A stretch of DNA of 64,000 bases from Pisaster brevispinus (taxonomy: Eukaryota; Echinodermata; Asteroidea; Forcipulatida; Asteriidae): NCBI GenBank assembly GCA_023634235.1, contig JAMKCF010000011.1, positions 19,144,027 through 19,208,026 on the forward strand, given 5' to 3'. Within the stretch, counting starts at the first letter, position 1; the number at the start of each line of letters is the position of its first letter. Shown here piece by piece: positions 34,730 to 46,300 of this stretch. A model generated the notes under the pieces. It did no database searches. It saw only the letters and a list, made by a program, of their open reading frames with translations, and was not told the origin of the DNA. A program made the translations under genes and the position numbers.

Positions 34730-36160
34730 GGAGTTGTGCAAATCTGATGTTTTTCTTGGGATGATTTGACCGTCCTTGTTTTGTTTTTATTTTGTACAAA
34801 AATCCCATGGAAGATGCTTTTGAAGAGCAATCGGTGTATCTCCATTTGCCGGCCATTTCCGGTCCGAAGATGGCGCAAAGTGGCCTCAAAAGTCTGATTT
34901 TCGAATGCAGAAATACCTAAGGCACAAGCAGGTACAATTTTTGTCTCTCTAGCATGCCTAGTTCAGGAGTTATTCTCAAACTTGGCACATAATTCGTTTC
35001 AAATCATTCTTCGGATGGAAAGTTTTGATATTGTTGATACGCAGCCCCGGTGGGCTTATGTGCCGGTGGTTGTATCCGTACTCCATGGCCGCTCGCCCTA
35101 CCTACAAAATCTTCAGAGACACGGAGCTACGACGAGGAGACAGCCCTTAAATATGGCTTTCCAGTGGTAAAAAAGTTGTTCAAATCCGATGTCATTCTGG
35201 GGGTGATTTGACCGTCCTTGTATTTTATTTCTCTCTTTGGCAGCTATCGTTCAGAGTACCCCCACTTGCCGGCCATTTCCGGTCTGAAGACGGTGCCAAA
35301 GGGCTCAAAAACTTAAATTTTCGAATGCAGGGATACCCAAGGCACAGTCTGGTACACATTTTGTCTCTCTAGCATGCCTAGTTCGGGTGTTATTATCAAA
35401 CTTAGCGCAGATTTTCTTTCAGAGAATTTTCCGGCCGGAAATTCATTGCTGGTTTTGATACGCAACCCCGGTGGGCTATTGTGCCAGTGACGGTAGCCCT
35501 ACTCCCTGGCCGCTCGCCCGCCTGCAAAATCTTCACAGAAACGAAATTACAGAGAGGAGAGAGCCTTTCCAATGGTTTAAAACTTGTGCAAATCCAGTAT
35601 CATTCTGAGGGTGAATTAACAATCTTTGGGTTTTGGGTTTTTTTTTTTACAGCTCTGTGTAATTCCCATTAAAGGCGCTTTTGAAGAGCGTTCTGAGTAT
35701 CTCCACTTGCTGGTGATCTCCGGTCTGAAGAAGGCGCAAGGTGGCCATATTTTTGGATGCAAGGAAGACTACCGGTGTGCATGCAGGAAATGTTTTGCTT
35801 GTGTTAACGGGCCCCAGCTTTGTTGGCTTATTTGGTTGGGTTAGTGGCCCTGTTCACAGCCAGAAGTTTTATAATGAACAGTGGGCCCTTAAAGATTGAC
35901 TTTGCAATGGTATGTAATTTGTGCACATACAAAGGGACAGTTCCGTGTACAAAACAAACCCCGTTGATCATGCTTTTGCTGGGCATTCGGAGTATTCCCA
36001 CCTGCTGGCCATTTCTGGTCTGAAGATGGTGCAAGGTGGGCATACAAGTTAGATTTTCGGATGCAGGACTTTTCAACGAAGCTTCAGGTACATAATGCGT
36101 GTCTCTGGCATGGTTAGTTTATAGGAGCTACTGCCAAACATACCGCATAATCTCATAGCT
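34730..36160. repeat. ~430-bp tandem array, about 3.5 units
   Basis: TGATTTGACCGTCCTTGT occurs at about 34765 and 35206, and related sequence near 35610. GCCGGCCATTTCCGGTC..AAGA, TCTCTCTAGCATGCCTAGTT and CGCAACCCCGGTGGGC recur at the same spacing. Later units are more diverged. No coding content is supported. Confidence 0.8.
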
Positions 36161-36269
36161 GCTCACGTACTGTTTATGCAGATGATACTCACTTTTATCT
36201 GACCTATAATCCGACGGATCGTTACAGATTGCTCTGGAAGAGAGGAGGACGAGACCAATCATCGTTTGA

Positions 36270-37230
36270 GGCATCTACCCATCTTCAGTTTAGGGCATCG
36301 TTATAATGAAGAAATAATCAGTTATCTTCAAAAGTTGACAAGGTAGATGACTAAAAAAAAAAAACGTTCTGCTCCTCGCACTCCATTTAAGCTCTCTTCA
36401 AAATAACGGGAGATTTGGAAAGGAATAATTTTATGCCGATTATGGAAAAAACAGCAAGGGGTAAGTAAGTCTTGCCATTTTTTTCGTCCTCTTAAACCTT
36501 TTCTCTCCCATTCTTCTCAAACCTGTTTGACAGAAAGCCCTTGAAATGTGAAAGACAGTCTCCCAGTCACAGCTGCTTGGTGGAAAATTCAATTTTATTT
36601 TCATTTTGGGGCATCGTTATAATGGAGGAATAATCAATTATCGTTAAACGTTGACACGGTATAGATGGCTCAAAGCAAGACGTTTCTGCTCCTTGCACTC
36701 CATTTTAAGCTTTTTTCCAATTATCGGGAGATATGGAAGGAAAATGTATCCGTCAAATTTGCAAACAAGCAAGGGTTGAAAGCAATTTTTTCGACCTCGA
36801 AAACTTTGTCTCTCTCCGAATTCTTCTCAAAGTTAAGTGAAAGAAATCCCTCCGTGTGTAGAGGACAGTCGCCGAGTAACAGGTGATTTGGACATGTGGA
36901 TTGGTTACATAATACTCAATTGCTTATCTTCAGTTTGGGGGTCCGTTTATATTGAGAAGTAGTCTTTTTTTGTTGTTGAAAGGTTGAAAAGTTCGATAAC
37001 TTAGAGAAAGAAGTTTCTGTTCCTCGCACTCCATTTAAGCTCTCTTCCAAATATCAGCCAACTTGGAAAAGGGAAATTTGCGGCCGATTTCCAGAAAAAC
37101 TGCAAGGGGTAAGTCTTGCCATTTTGTCAGCCTCGAAAACTTTTTCTTTCCGATTTGCCTAAAAATTAAGCGAAAGAAAGCCCTTTGTATGTAGAAGAAA
37201 GCCGCTGTGTTACACGTGCTTGGGACATGG
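36270..37230. repeat. Satellite-like array, ~310-bp unit, locus 2
   Basis: About three diverged units of the family at 10020-10740: GTCGCCGAGT..ACAGGTG, GGGGCATCGTTATAATG, AAAAGTTGACAAGGTAGATG, CACTCCATTTAAGCTCTCTT and GCAAGGGGTAAGTCTTGCCA. It directly follows the 430-bp array. Confidence 0.8.
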
Positions 37231-37754
37231 GGGTCAGCTAAATGTTCCAGTATTTTCCTTCATTTTTGAGGATCGTTATATTGAGAAATAACCAAACATA
37301 TAGAACATTCATTTTACATTTTTGTTGTCTTCACTTTTAATGCTATTTTTAATGTTTCTGAAAAGTGCCATGTTTCTGAAAAGTATTTGCACGGGACCAA
37401 GTTGCAAATCATTTGTTTGTAAATTTGTTTAATTATCAACATACAATTCTATACATTCCCTAACCATGCACAATCTTATTGCACATACTTCTACAATGTA
37501 CTCTAAATATGTGTGACGTTCACTTAAAAAAAAAAAAAAAAAATACTTTGCATATTAGTAGGCACCTTCAAAGCACCTCACAGTTATTTTACCCTTTAGA
37601 CCTTTATTATTCCTGAATTTCTCACAACTCATCAGGAGTTTGCACCACCGGCAGCCAAACGGGCGTAAATGTTGCTAATCATTCACGTAACCAATCTCTA
37701 CCCTCACACGTCCCCATTTACCCCCCTGGGAGATACAATACAAATACATACAAA

Positions 37755-38100
37755 TTCAATCCGGAGGTCGCAAGTCCCGCTCTAGATACTTTTGCTTTGT
37801 TCAAACCCTAAAATTATATAAAATTTACCCAGTCGGTTTTCCCTTCGGGGTTAATTGCTTCATATTTGAAATAAAATGTTGCACCCCCTTACGGTAATCC
37901 CTCTGCTGCCCATTGTAGTCTTGGATGTGATCCCTGGCCATACGGCACTTACAGCTTGAATGGCGTCTGACTGCCAACCCCGAAAGGAAAGCATTGACAA
38001 GACATTAGGGCTAGATAGCTCAATTGGTAGAGTGCCGGCACATTATTGCGGAGGTACCAGGTTCAAGTCCCGCTCCCGTCAATTTTTGTCTTTGCTCAAC
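37755..38100 (+). mobile_element. tRNA-like SINE copies
   Basis: A fragment at 37758-37850 (CAATCCGGAGGTCGCAAGTC, GTTCAAACCC) is followed by a fuller copy at 38008-38100 with TAGCTCAATTGGTAGAGTGC and GGTTCAAGTCC. Between them, a GGTTTTCCCTTCGGGGTTAA block also appears near the minus copy at 44157-44400, so the mobile unit may be larger than the tRNA head. Confidence 0.65.
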
Positions 38101-38539
38101 CCTAAATTAAATTAAGTTGATTGACTTGATAAGCACCCATCAAAAACCTGTACAAAATTTTCAAGTGTGAGTTTTTGCACGAAAACAGAAAGAGACAACT
38201 ACCGGTCTAACAGCTGCAGTTTTTTTACAACCTTGTGTACATTACATTATTAATAATAAATACAAACATTTAATAGTAACAAGATCCCTAAGGTTTCAAG
38301 CAGGTTTACTTTTCATCTGTTACAGCAACCTCTCAAAATGAGTTGTTCACAACTCGCCTAAAAAAAAAAAAAAAAAAAAAAAAAAGCCAAGTATTATATA
38401 GTTAAAATTTCGTAAATTTAGAAGCCAAATTTACATTTTTAAAAGCGTGGACTGTGACCTTCTCGATGTTACCGTGTTCCAAGGAACAATAGTGATAACT
38501 CAAAATCGATGTTAAATTTGCACCAGCGATAAAGAATTT

Positions 38540-38895
38540 TATGTGGTTTTACCCTTACACCGATGTGTGTTATCCGAGTCAACAAAAAAATCCACAGGCA
38601 TGTTATTTGGGTGGGATTCGAACCCATGACCTTTGCCGTTCTAGAGCAGATGTCTTACCAACTCGACCACTGAGATTACCTGGTACGAATCCTATATGGT
38701 CACTATATAGGATTTGTACTGCCTCTAGCTACCTGGTAATCTCGTGATCTAGTTGGCAAGACCAAGACCTCTAGAACAGCAAAGGTTGTGGGTTCGAATC
38801 CCACCCTAGTAATATGCCTGTGGTTTTTTTTTCATAAGACTCGGGTAAGTACCAAGTATACAGTGCTTTACACACATCTGTGTAAGGGTAAACCC
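38540..38895. mobile_element. Head-to-head inverted pair of SINEs
   Basis: A minus copy (38540-38690: TGGTTTTACCCTTACACCGA, GGGATTCGAACCCATGACC) and a plus copy (38720-38895: GGTTGTGGGTTCGAATCCC, TACACACATCTGTGTAAGGG) face each other. At the centre, ATCCTATAT and ATATAGGAT pair around a 7-bp loop. The whole is a ~355-bp imperfect palindrome. Confidence 0.8.
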
Positions 38896-39301
38896 CCAAA
38901 ACACATGATTAAAATTATACAAAATGAATTTATAAAAGCTGCACTGCCGACTTCTTCACAAATTTAAAACTTTCCTCTCTTACGAATTGTTGAGATTTTT
39001 TATTGTTTATTTTATTTATTTATTTATTTATTTATTTATTATTATTATTATTATTTTTTTTTGGGGGGGGGGGTGTGGGGTTATAGGTCTGATGAAAAAG
39101 AGCACATCATCCATCCAATAACCAGACATGCAACTTCACTGCTAATCACTTCTTTTCTTCTTTTCTTTGGTGCCATTGAAGACTGATAAACAACGTGTGT
39201 ATATCCTTGCAGGTTTCCTTATCTTTTTCAATAACAAAATTTTGGTCCCATGCATTTCGCGCTAGGCACAAGGGTAACTTTTGTACCAAGTTTATGCCTC
39301 C

Positions 39302-39785
39302 TTATCCCTAACCCCCATTAGGGTCTCTCCACAAAGCCTGCCAAATACAACAGAATGCAACACAGTTGAAATGAGAACCATGCCAAATGCAACAAAATGC
39401 AACAAGGGATATTGTTGCATTGTGCAGGCATGCTGTTTGGGAAAAGACTGAGCAATGGTGCTTGCCCTGCTAAATGCAACAGTATGCACATAAGTGCAAT
39501 GTTTAACTGTTATTATACAGTCTTTTGAATATGATTTGAATTATGATTCTTACCTAATATTACATCATACTTCTCAATACTTTTCCCATAAAAAAATATT
39601 TTGAAATACCCATTATAAGTTGTTCAGATACAATAGAAGCACCCAAACCTATATGAGGTCACTTCACTGCTGAATGCAACAAATTCAGTCAAAAAATGAC
39701 ATCTGAGTTGACTGCCAAATGCAACAGATCACAACAACTATTACCATTTGGTGCATATTGTTGCATTTAGCATGGTTAGGGTTAA
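39302..39785 (-). mobile_element. TTAA-flanked MITE, family A, copy 2
   Basis: Reverse complement of the element at 15974-16453 over its whole length. It ends GGTTAGGGTTAA at 39785 and starts TTATCCCTAACCCCC at 39302, the left TTAA decayed to TTAT. The internal TGTTGCATTTGGCA variants are conserved. Confidence 0.85.
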
Positions 39786-40070
39786 TATGCACATCATCAA
39801 TCACCATAGACTGTACAAGTCTCGCACATACTCTAAAGGCTACATGACTTGGGGCAACTTTGTTCAGGCAACTAGGAGGCAACCAACTGCACTGTACGCA
39901 CAAGGAACACTTTGGTCAGCACAAGAGACATTCTTCTAGCCGTAACTCACTCTCCCCAAGATCGTAATGAGAAAAAAACGAAACGAGAATGTTTTTTTCT
40001 TACTTGGAAGTGGTTGCCTATAAATTGCCTCATTGTGAACCGACTTGAACAATTTGGGAACCAGGGGGTC

Positions 40071-40207
40071 GATTTCACAAAGAGATAAGACTAGTCTTAT
40101 CTGAAGTTAGGACCAGTAACTGGTCTTAACTTAGGACTAGTCGTATCTCCTAGCATTGACTAGGACTAGTCCTAAGTTAGGATGGGTTTTGTGAAATCGA
40201 CCCCTGG
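40071..40207. mobile_element. MITE with GGGGTCGATTTCACAAA termini
   Basis: GGGGGTCGATTTCACAAAGA at the left and TTTTGTGAAATCGACCCC at the right, with several internal palindromes built from ACTAGTC and TTAGGAC. A relative with TTTGTGAAATCG motifs lies at about 42225-42410. Confidence 0.85.
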
Positions 40208-41362
40208 ACACATTACACAAATCACATTTACAAAATGTGAGAAAAGATGACTTTTTTTCAGATAGCTGCATGCAATGCACATTTCTCTGTGTGGCCCCAA
40301 GCACTGATCGATGAACAGACGCACAAGTGTCCAGCCCCATGAGCTACAGTGCTAGGCAGCAGCTTCAGCCCTTTATCATGACTAGACCATCTCTGTCTTG
40401 TTCCCCGTATGCAACTGCAATAACAAACACTATTTCTCATTTACACTGGACTATTTTTGTCCTTCTAGCCTCAGTCTGATTGCATTGATTTGAATGGAAG
40501 AAACACAAGATGGCTCCACCATAATAAAGGTTTATGGTGGGTCGGGCTCAACACAATGGATTGCTCGATTACCTTTTTAGTTTATTAACGTGGCTACTAA
40601 CAGGCTCAGGACTTTACGGTCGTTAGTGCAGCTTCTATGGATTTCATGAAACTGGTTGTGCATGTTTTTCGAGCTCCTGGTACATGAGTGCAGAGTGGTC
40701 TCCAAAGTACTTGTTTGGCAAAAAGAAACACTCAATTTCTGAGAAAAACATTTTTTTCTCTTTTTTTCTACAGATTGTTCAGTTAGCGCCTTTTTGATAA
40801 TTACATATATGAAATAGCAGAGGAAAAGACCACAAAGAATTTAGCATACCTCTTGTACCTATATACTCAAAATATGTTTTTAAAATGTGTATCACACAAA
40901 ACTTGTTACCAGTTTTCTATGGCATAAAAAAAAAGAAAGACAAAATAAGTGAGTAAAATGACCAGCTGAAAAAGGTGCCTGCCTGACCATAGCAAGGCCT
41001 CATAGGTTCCAGACCAATGTTAGAAAAACACTGCAAGAACACACGTATCAATTTTGAACATATTTTTTTTTTAAATAATTCGTTTGGGATACCCTGTACA
41101 TGTACATGTACTTAGAGAAGAAATATATGCATCTCTTTTATTTGTTACTTTTGTAGCACCGACCTCTGAAGTGGATTATTTGGTGGGTTTATTTCTCGTC
41201 ACGCTGGTGCTAGGGGAATTTTCAGCGGCCTGGCGTAAACGACAACATTGTTTCCTATACGCCCTTCCAGTGGTACGTGCGTGTGGAAGAATGACGCAGC
41301 CTGTCAGAGTAAAAAAGTCAGAAACCTGGTGAGTAAATAAAACAGCATTCTCTCTTAACAGT

Positions 41363-41799
41363 AGCCTTTTGTCAAGGCCTTCGTGGCTTGGACAGCTTTG
41401 TAAACAGCGGAGCGTCTGCAACGGGAGACCACGCGCACGCGAGCTGAGTGGCGAAGCCACGAGGGCCTTTTCCGACTTGTTTGCGGTTTGTTTTTTGGAT
41501 GAAATATTCATAACGTATGAAACGTGCATTGTTCAAAACTTGTCTGCAAACAAGTATCTGACGATACACACGACGAGACGTTCGCCATTGTATGCCGCCC
41601 CGCTGACCCCCATCGCTTCTGATTGGTTTGGACTTTAGCAAAAATCGAGATTATAAAGAAAAACATTAGAAACCGCAAACAAGTTGGAAAAGGCCCTCGT
41701 GGCTTTCGCCGCTCGCGTGCGTGGTCTCCCCTTCCAGTCGCTTGGGATCGCGGCTCTACAAAGCTGTCCAAGCCACGAAGGCCTTGACAAAAGGCTACC
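41363..41799. mobile_element. 437-bp fold-back element with 8-bp flanking repeat
   Basis: AGCCTTTTGTCAAGGCCTTC at the left faces its complement at the right. Arms of about 120 bp include CACGAGGGCCTTTTCCGACT and its mirror. TTAACAGT occurs directly on both sides (41355-41362, 41800-41807), consistent with hAT-type insertion. The open frames inside are not recognisable. Confidence 0.8.
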
Positions 41800-42779
41800 T
41801 TAACAGTGGTCCTCTGCCCAAATGCTAATTAAAAACACTCCTAAGGACCAGTCAAAATTCACTCCAAGTGGTCCGGCTGGCTAGTTCAGTGTTGAAGAGA
41901 AGCGTCACTAGGTCACTTCAAAAAATGGACAAGTGGAGTGACAAGCTAACTGGTCCTGCTGGCCAGTCATTAAAAAAAGTTTTATAACGGCAAGCCCTGA
42001 AGAACGACTAAGTGAGGCCCAAAATCAGGTGTTAGTTGAATGCTCTTATTCTCGTGTATTTTAAGAGAAATATAAACCCAGTCTTGAGCTTTGTCCGGAA
42101 GTGCCAACTGTTGGCATGCCGCATTTAATGTCCTATTGAGCAGGGGCAATTTTACTTGCTAAGCAAATTGTGATGTCACAATACAACTCACCATGATGAT
42201 TCTGACAACTCATCTTAAGAGGAATCTTAGTGCTTTGTGAAATCGGCTCCAGGGACTGATTTCACAAAGAGCTAAGATTGATCTTAACTGTGTTTCAATC
42301 TTAATTGCAAATTGCAACGCAAAGTGTGATGTCACAACAACCAATAACTACGGTGATGTCTGCAACTCATCTTAAGATGAATCTTAGTGCTTTGTGAAAT
42401 CGAGCCAAGGCCGCCAAATCAGAGTCCAATAGTTTCGAGTTTCCATACAGGAGTCCACTGGTTTTGAAATGACTTTTGAAACAATTTTTTATAAAAATAA
42501 ACAAGGAAGTTTGTTGTGACTATTGACCTCAAATATATTGACATTTTGCAAGTTGAGAACAAATTTACCTTTGTGTAGCCTTTACTTGACACATATCTTT
42601 TTATTTTCTGCGAGCAAAGAATTATAAAAACTGTTACAATGGATGGCATTTATGTACAAAAATATAAATATATTAATGTTGTGTATGCGAAGAATGCCAA
42701 GAAAAGATAGTGTTATAGCTATCAGAAAGCCCACTTCTTAAAAAGATGGAAAATGATAGTCAGCATCCTGGGAAATTCT

Positions 42780-43287
42780 TTAACCCTAAAGGGCCCAAAT
42801 CCTTCAATATCCTCATTGCCATAGTGCAGGATTAAGAAGGAGTTGGGTTTTTAGAGATCTGCAGCACAGGAGGATTTAGAAGGGTTTGGGCTACAATGAG
42901 TTTTTGTTTGGGGGAGGATTTAGCAGGACTTGGGCTATCAGGCTGTTTTTACATAGGAGGATTTAGAAGGTTTTAGGTCTCATGCAGCTTGGCCAAAATA
43001 GGATTCTGAAGGTTTTGGGCTTTTAGGGGTGGAAATTATAATAAAGCTGACTTTTCTGTTTTGTTTTGCAACTAAAGTGTTTTTTGTTAGCTTGGTCAGT
43101 AAATCACAAAGTTGATTTAACTACTGACACAAAAGGATTTAGAAGGATTTGGGCTAATATGTATATTTACAATAAGGAAAAGGAAATAGAAGGATTTGGG
43201 CACTTAGGTTTATGACAACTTTAATCTGAAGGATATTGAAGGATTTGGGCAATATGTTTACCGAAGGTTCTAGTCTGTTAGGGTTAA
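42780..43287. mobile_element. TTAA-flanked element, family C, with iterated GAAGGATTTGGGC
   Basis: Starts TTAACCCTAAAGGGCCC and ends CTGTTAGGGTTAA. Between are at least eight variants of GAAGGATTTGGGC spaced irregularly. It stops 20 bp short of the proposed PIGB stop codon, so it would form nearly all of the PIGB 3' UTR. Confidence 0.75.
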
Positions 43288-43306
43288 TCTGAAGCACCCC
43301 CGTTGC

Positions 43307-46300
43307 TTAGAAATCAATAAAAGTATGATAACAATTTGAATTGCTGAAGAACTCCTGGAAATCGTTGCGGTGTTCATTCGGAATGCTGCCCTCAATACGT
43401 CCAGAGATGAAGCCGGTACCCGCTACCACTTCGCTAAACGTGAATGGATTCAATGTTCTTGATGAAAAAAACTTGACAGCTTTTTGCTGGTTTTTTTCAA
43501 CAAGTAGACAGTAGGCACTGTTTTCAACTGAAATTTAACAAGGTGACTTTTAGTGTAAAAGTTTCATGATAATTTTGCCCATGAATCAGCACTGCATTGA
43601 CAAAACCAAACGATGACCCTACTTTAAAAAAAAAGAGAATTAATCACGCGCAAAATCAAAATACTTGCTTTCGTAAGTGCAGAATTTAGTCCTACAATAA
43701 ATGTTTCACTTTCACTTTCAGTGATCGGAGCCATCAAAAATTGTCTTTACTCACCGGTAAGAGTACATCATAGAACACCAGGTACCTCGGTAGCTTACTA
43801 CCAGCTTTGAACTCTGACTTGAGCCATTCGGAGGGATTCTCAAAGAAAACATCTGCTTCGTCCTGGTACATGGTGTCCATGCTGTATCGACTGAGGTTAG
43901 GTGGGCACTCCAGGAATCGCATTGAGATGTTAGCGTGAACATGGCTGGAAGCAAGATAGGACAGAGTTAACGGGCAGTTACATTAAGAGAGCCAAAGCAG
44001 CCGTTCCAATCGACCCTCAAAGGTAAAGATCATGTTTCGGATTGACATCTTCCAATGTTTCCCACATCAACATATAGCATCTACTTTCTAAATGTTGTAA
44101 TGTCTATTTATTTATCAAGTAATAAACCACAAGGGAAACTGACTGGGTATTTTTTTTTATTAATTTGGGTTTGAACAAAGAAAAATTGACTGGAGCGGGA
44201 CTTGAACCAACGACCTCCGGATTAACGTACCGGCGCTCTACCAACTGAGCTATCCAGCCCTATGTTGGCGGTCTCCCTATTAGTCAATATCTTTGTTCGG
44301 GGGTGCCAGTCAGAAGCCATTCAACCGTTAACTGCCGTGTAGCCAGGGATCACACCCAAGTTTACGATACAACCTGGGAAGCGGCAGCCACGGGATCACC
44401 TTAAGGGGATGCGTCTATTTATTTACATATATGTGTTTTTTATTTTTTATTTTGTGCTTTTTAACCTTTTTTTAATGTACATTTACTTCCATGTTTTCTA
44501 CTAATGTTTTTGTTTTGTGTGATCAATTGTGTGGGCTTTCGTGCCTGTTCGGGGTTTCCCTTTTTGCACTACGTTGTATTTTGATGTTTGTGTAATAAAG
44601 GTAATAAAATAAAATATAATAAAATACAATAAAACAAAACCCACTTTCTGTTTCGTATTGGTTTGTCAAGATATTTTTACTGGGCAGATTGTGGTTGGGA
44701 AAAAAAAAATCTACAATCCGAGTCTCGTCAGTCTGTAGTGTGTTGATGATTGTGCATAAAATGAATGGTCACTAAAAGTGTTGGGGGTTTACAAACTGAC
44801 TTCTTTGAACCCTTGTGTGTATTGAACATTGTATTTACACATTTAAATATATTTTAATATCTGTACTGTAACAATTGTAATGCGCATCCAAACACAGGAT
44901 TAAAACTACGTTTGCGCAACATAAATGAATAAATTTGTAATTATTAACGGGGTTTGTGTCGCCGTCATCAAAGCAGGACTATGGCTGTACATGAAACTAT
45001 GAACTCTCACCCAGTTACTGCGAGTGCGCCCTCACTCTCCATAGATATAACATTGAAGGGAGTGTGTGCGCCATGCAATAACTGGGTGAGAGTTCATTCT
45101 TCCATGTACAGCCACCGGCCTGCTTTGATCATGGCAAACACAGCCTATTTAACATTCACATTACCTGAAGAACGGTGTAGAGTGACATGGCATAAGAAAG
45201 AGCACCGACGGCACTTTGAAGTGAACGTTAGGAGCGTGTGCTACCGTCTGTAGGTACCCCATAACATCCATGGTTCCCCTCTGATGAATCAGACCGGTGT
45301 ACAGACAGGCTGGTAGATTGGTACACAGTATGAATAAGGCCAGGCTGGTAGCCCGACCCGTCCTTGAAAGACTTCTCAGACAAACCCCTGTGGATGGAAA
45401 ATTTCTGGAAAGTTTCAAACGAGTCTTTTTATGGAATGATTAACAGTTTTGAATCAAATTTTGCGAACATTTTCCTTAACACTCCCTACTGCCTGATGAC
45501 TTAATACCATAATTTTTGGTTTTGAATGATAGATAAACTATGCCAGTCTGTAATATCATAACATCAGTATCAGTGCAAAAACATTGTGTTTCCTGAAAAA
45601 GCACTTACATTTTGTCAAAGATTTGTAAATCTCCCTTAAAATAGCCTGGATGTACACACAAAATAAGAACGAGCTGAGATCCAACGCTTTTGCATGAATG
45701 AAGCATTTTTGTGCAAGATACGATGTTTTGCGAAATTGAGATACAACGTTTTTTGCACTGACACGACGATATGATGTGACGAGTGCATCTGCAGAGTACA
45801 CAGTTAACCCTCCTACTGTTTGTCCATTCAATATCATCCACAGTGGTTTTGAAGAAAAGATCAACCATGCCAGCCTGTAATGTCATACGTGGTGAACGCA
45901 TCTACACAGTACACAGTCAACCCTCCTGCTGTCTGACCATTCAATATCATCCACTGTGGGTTTTTTAGTGAAAGGTAAGCCACACCAGCCTGTAATACTA
46001 TGGTATCATGTGGTGAACGCATCTACACAGTACACAGTCAACCCTCCTACTGTTTGACCATTCAATACCATCCACTGTGGTTTTGATTAAAAAGAAATCC
46101 CATAGCAGCCGGCAATATGATTTTATGTGGTGAATACATCTACAAAGTGCACATATGTACGCAGTTAGTTCTGTACACAAGTTTGCTACCACACACAACT
46201 GTAAGTTCAATGGCGTGGCTATTAATTGGTTGGTCAACTCGCCAGAATGTTACCAAGAGTAGGAGAGGTTAACAACAGCGCATTGTATCAATAACTCTCG

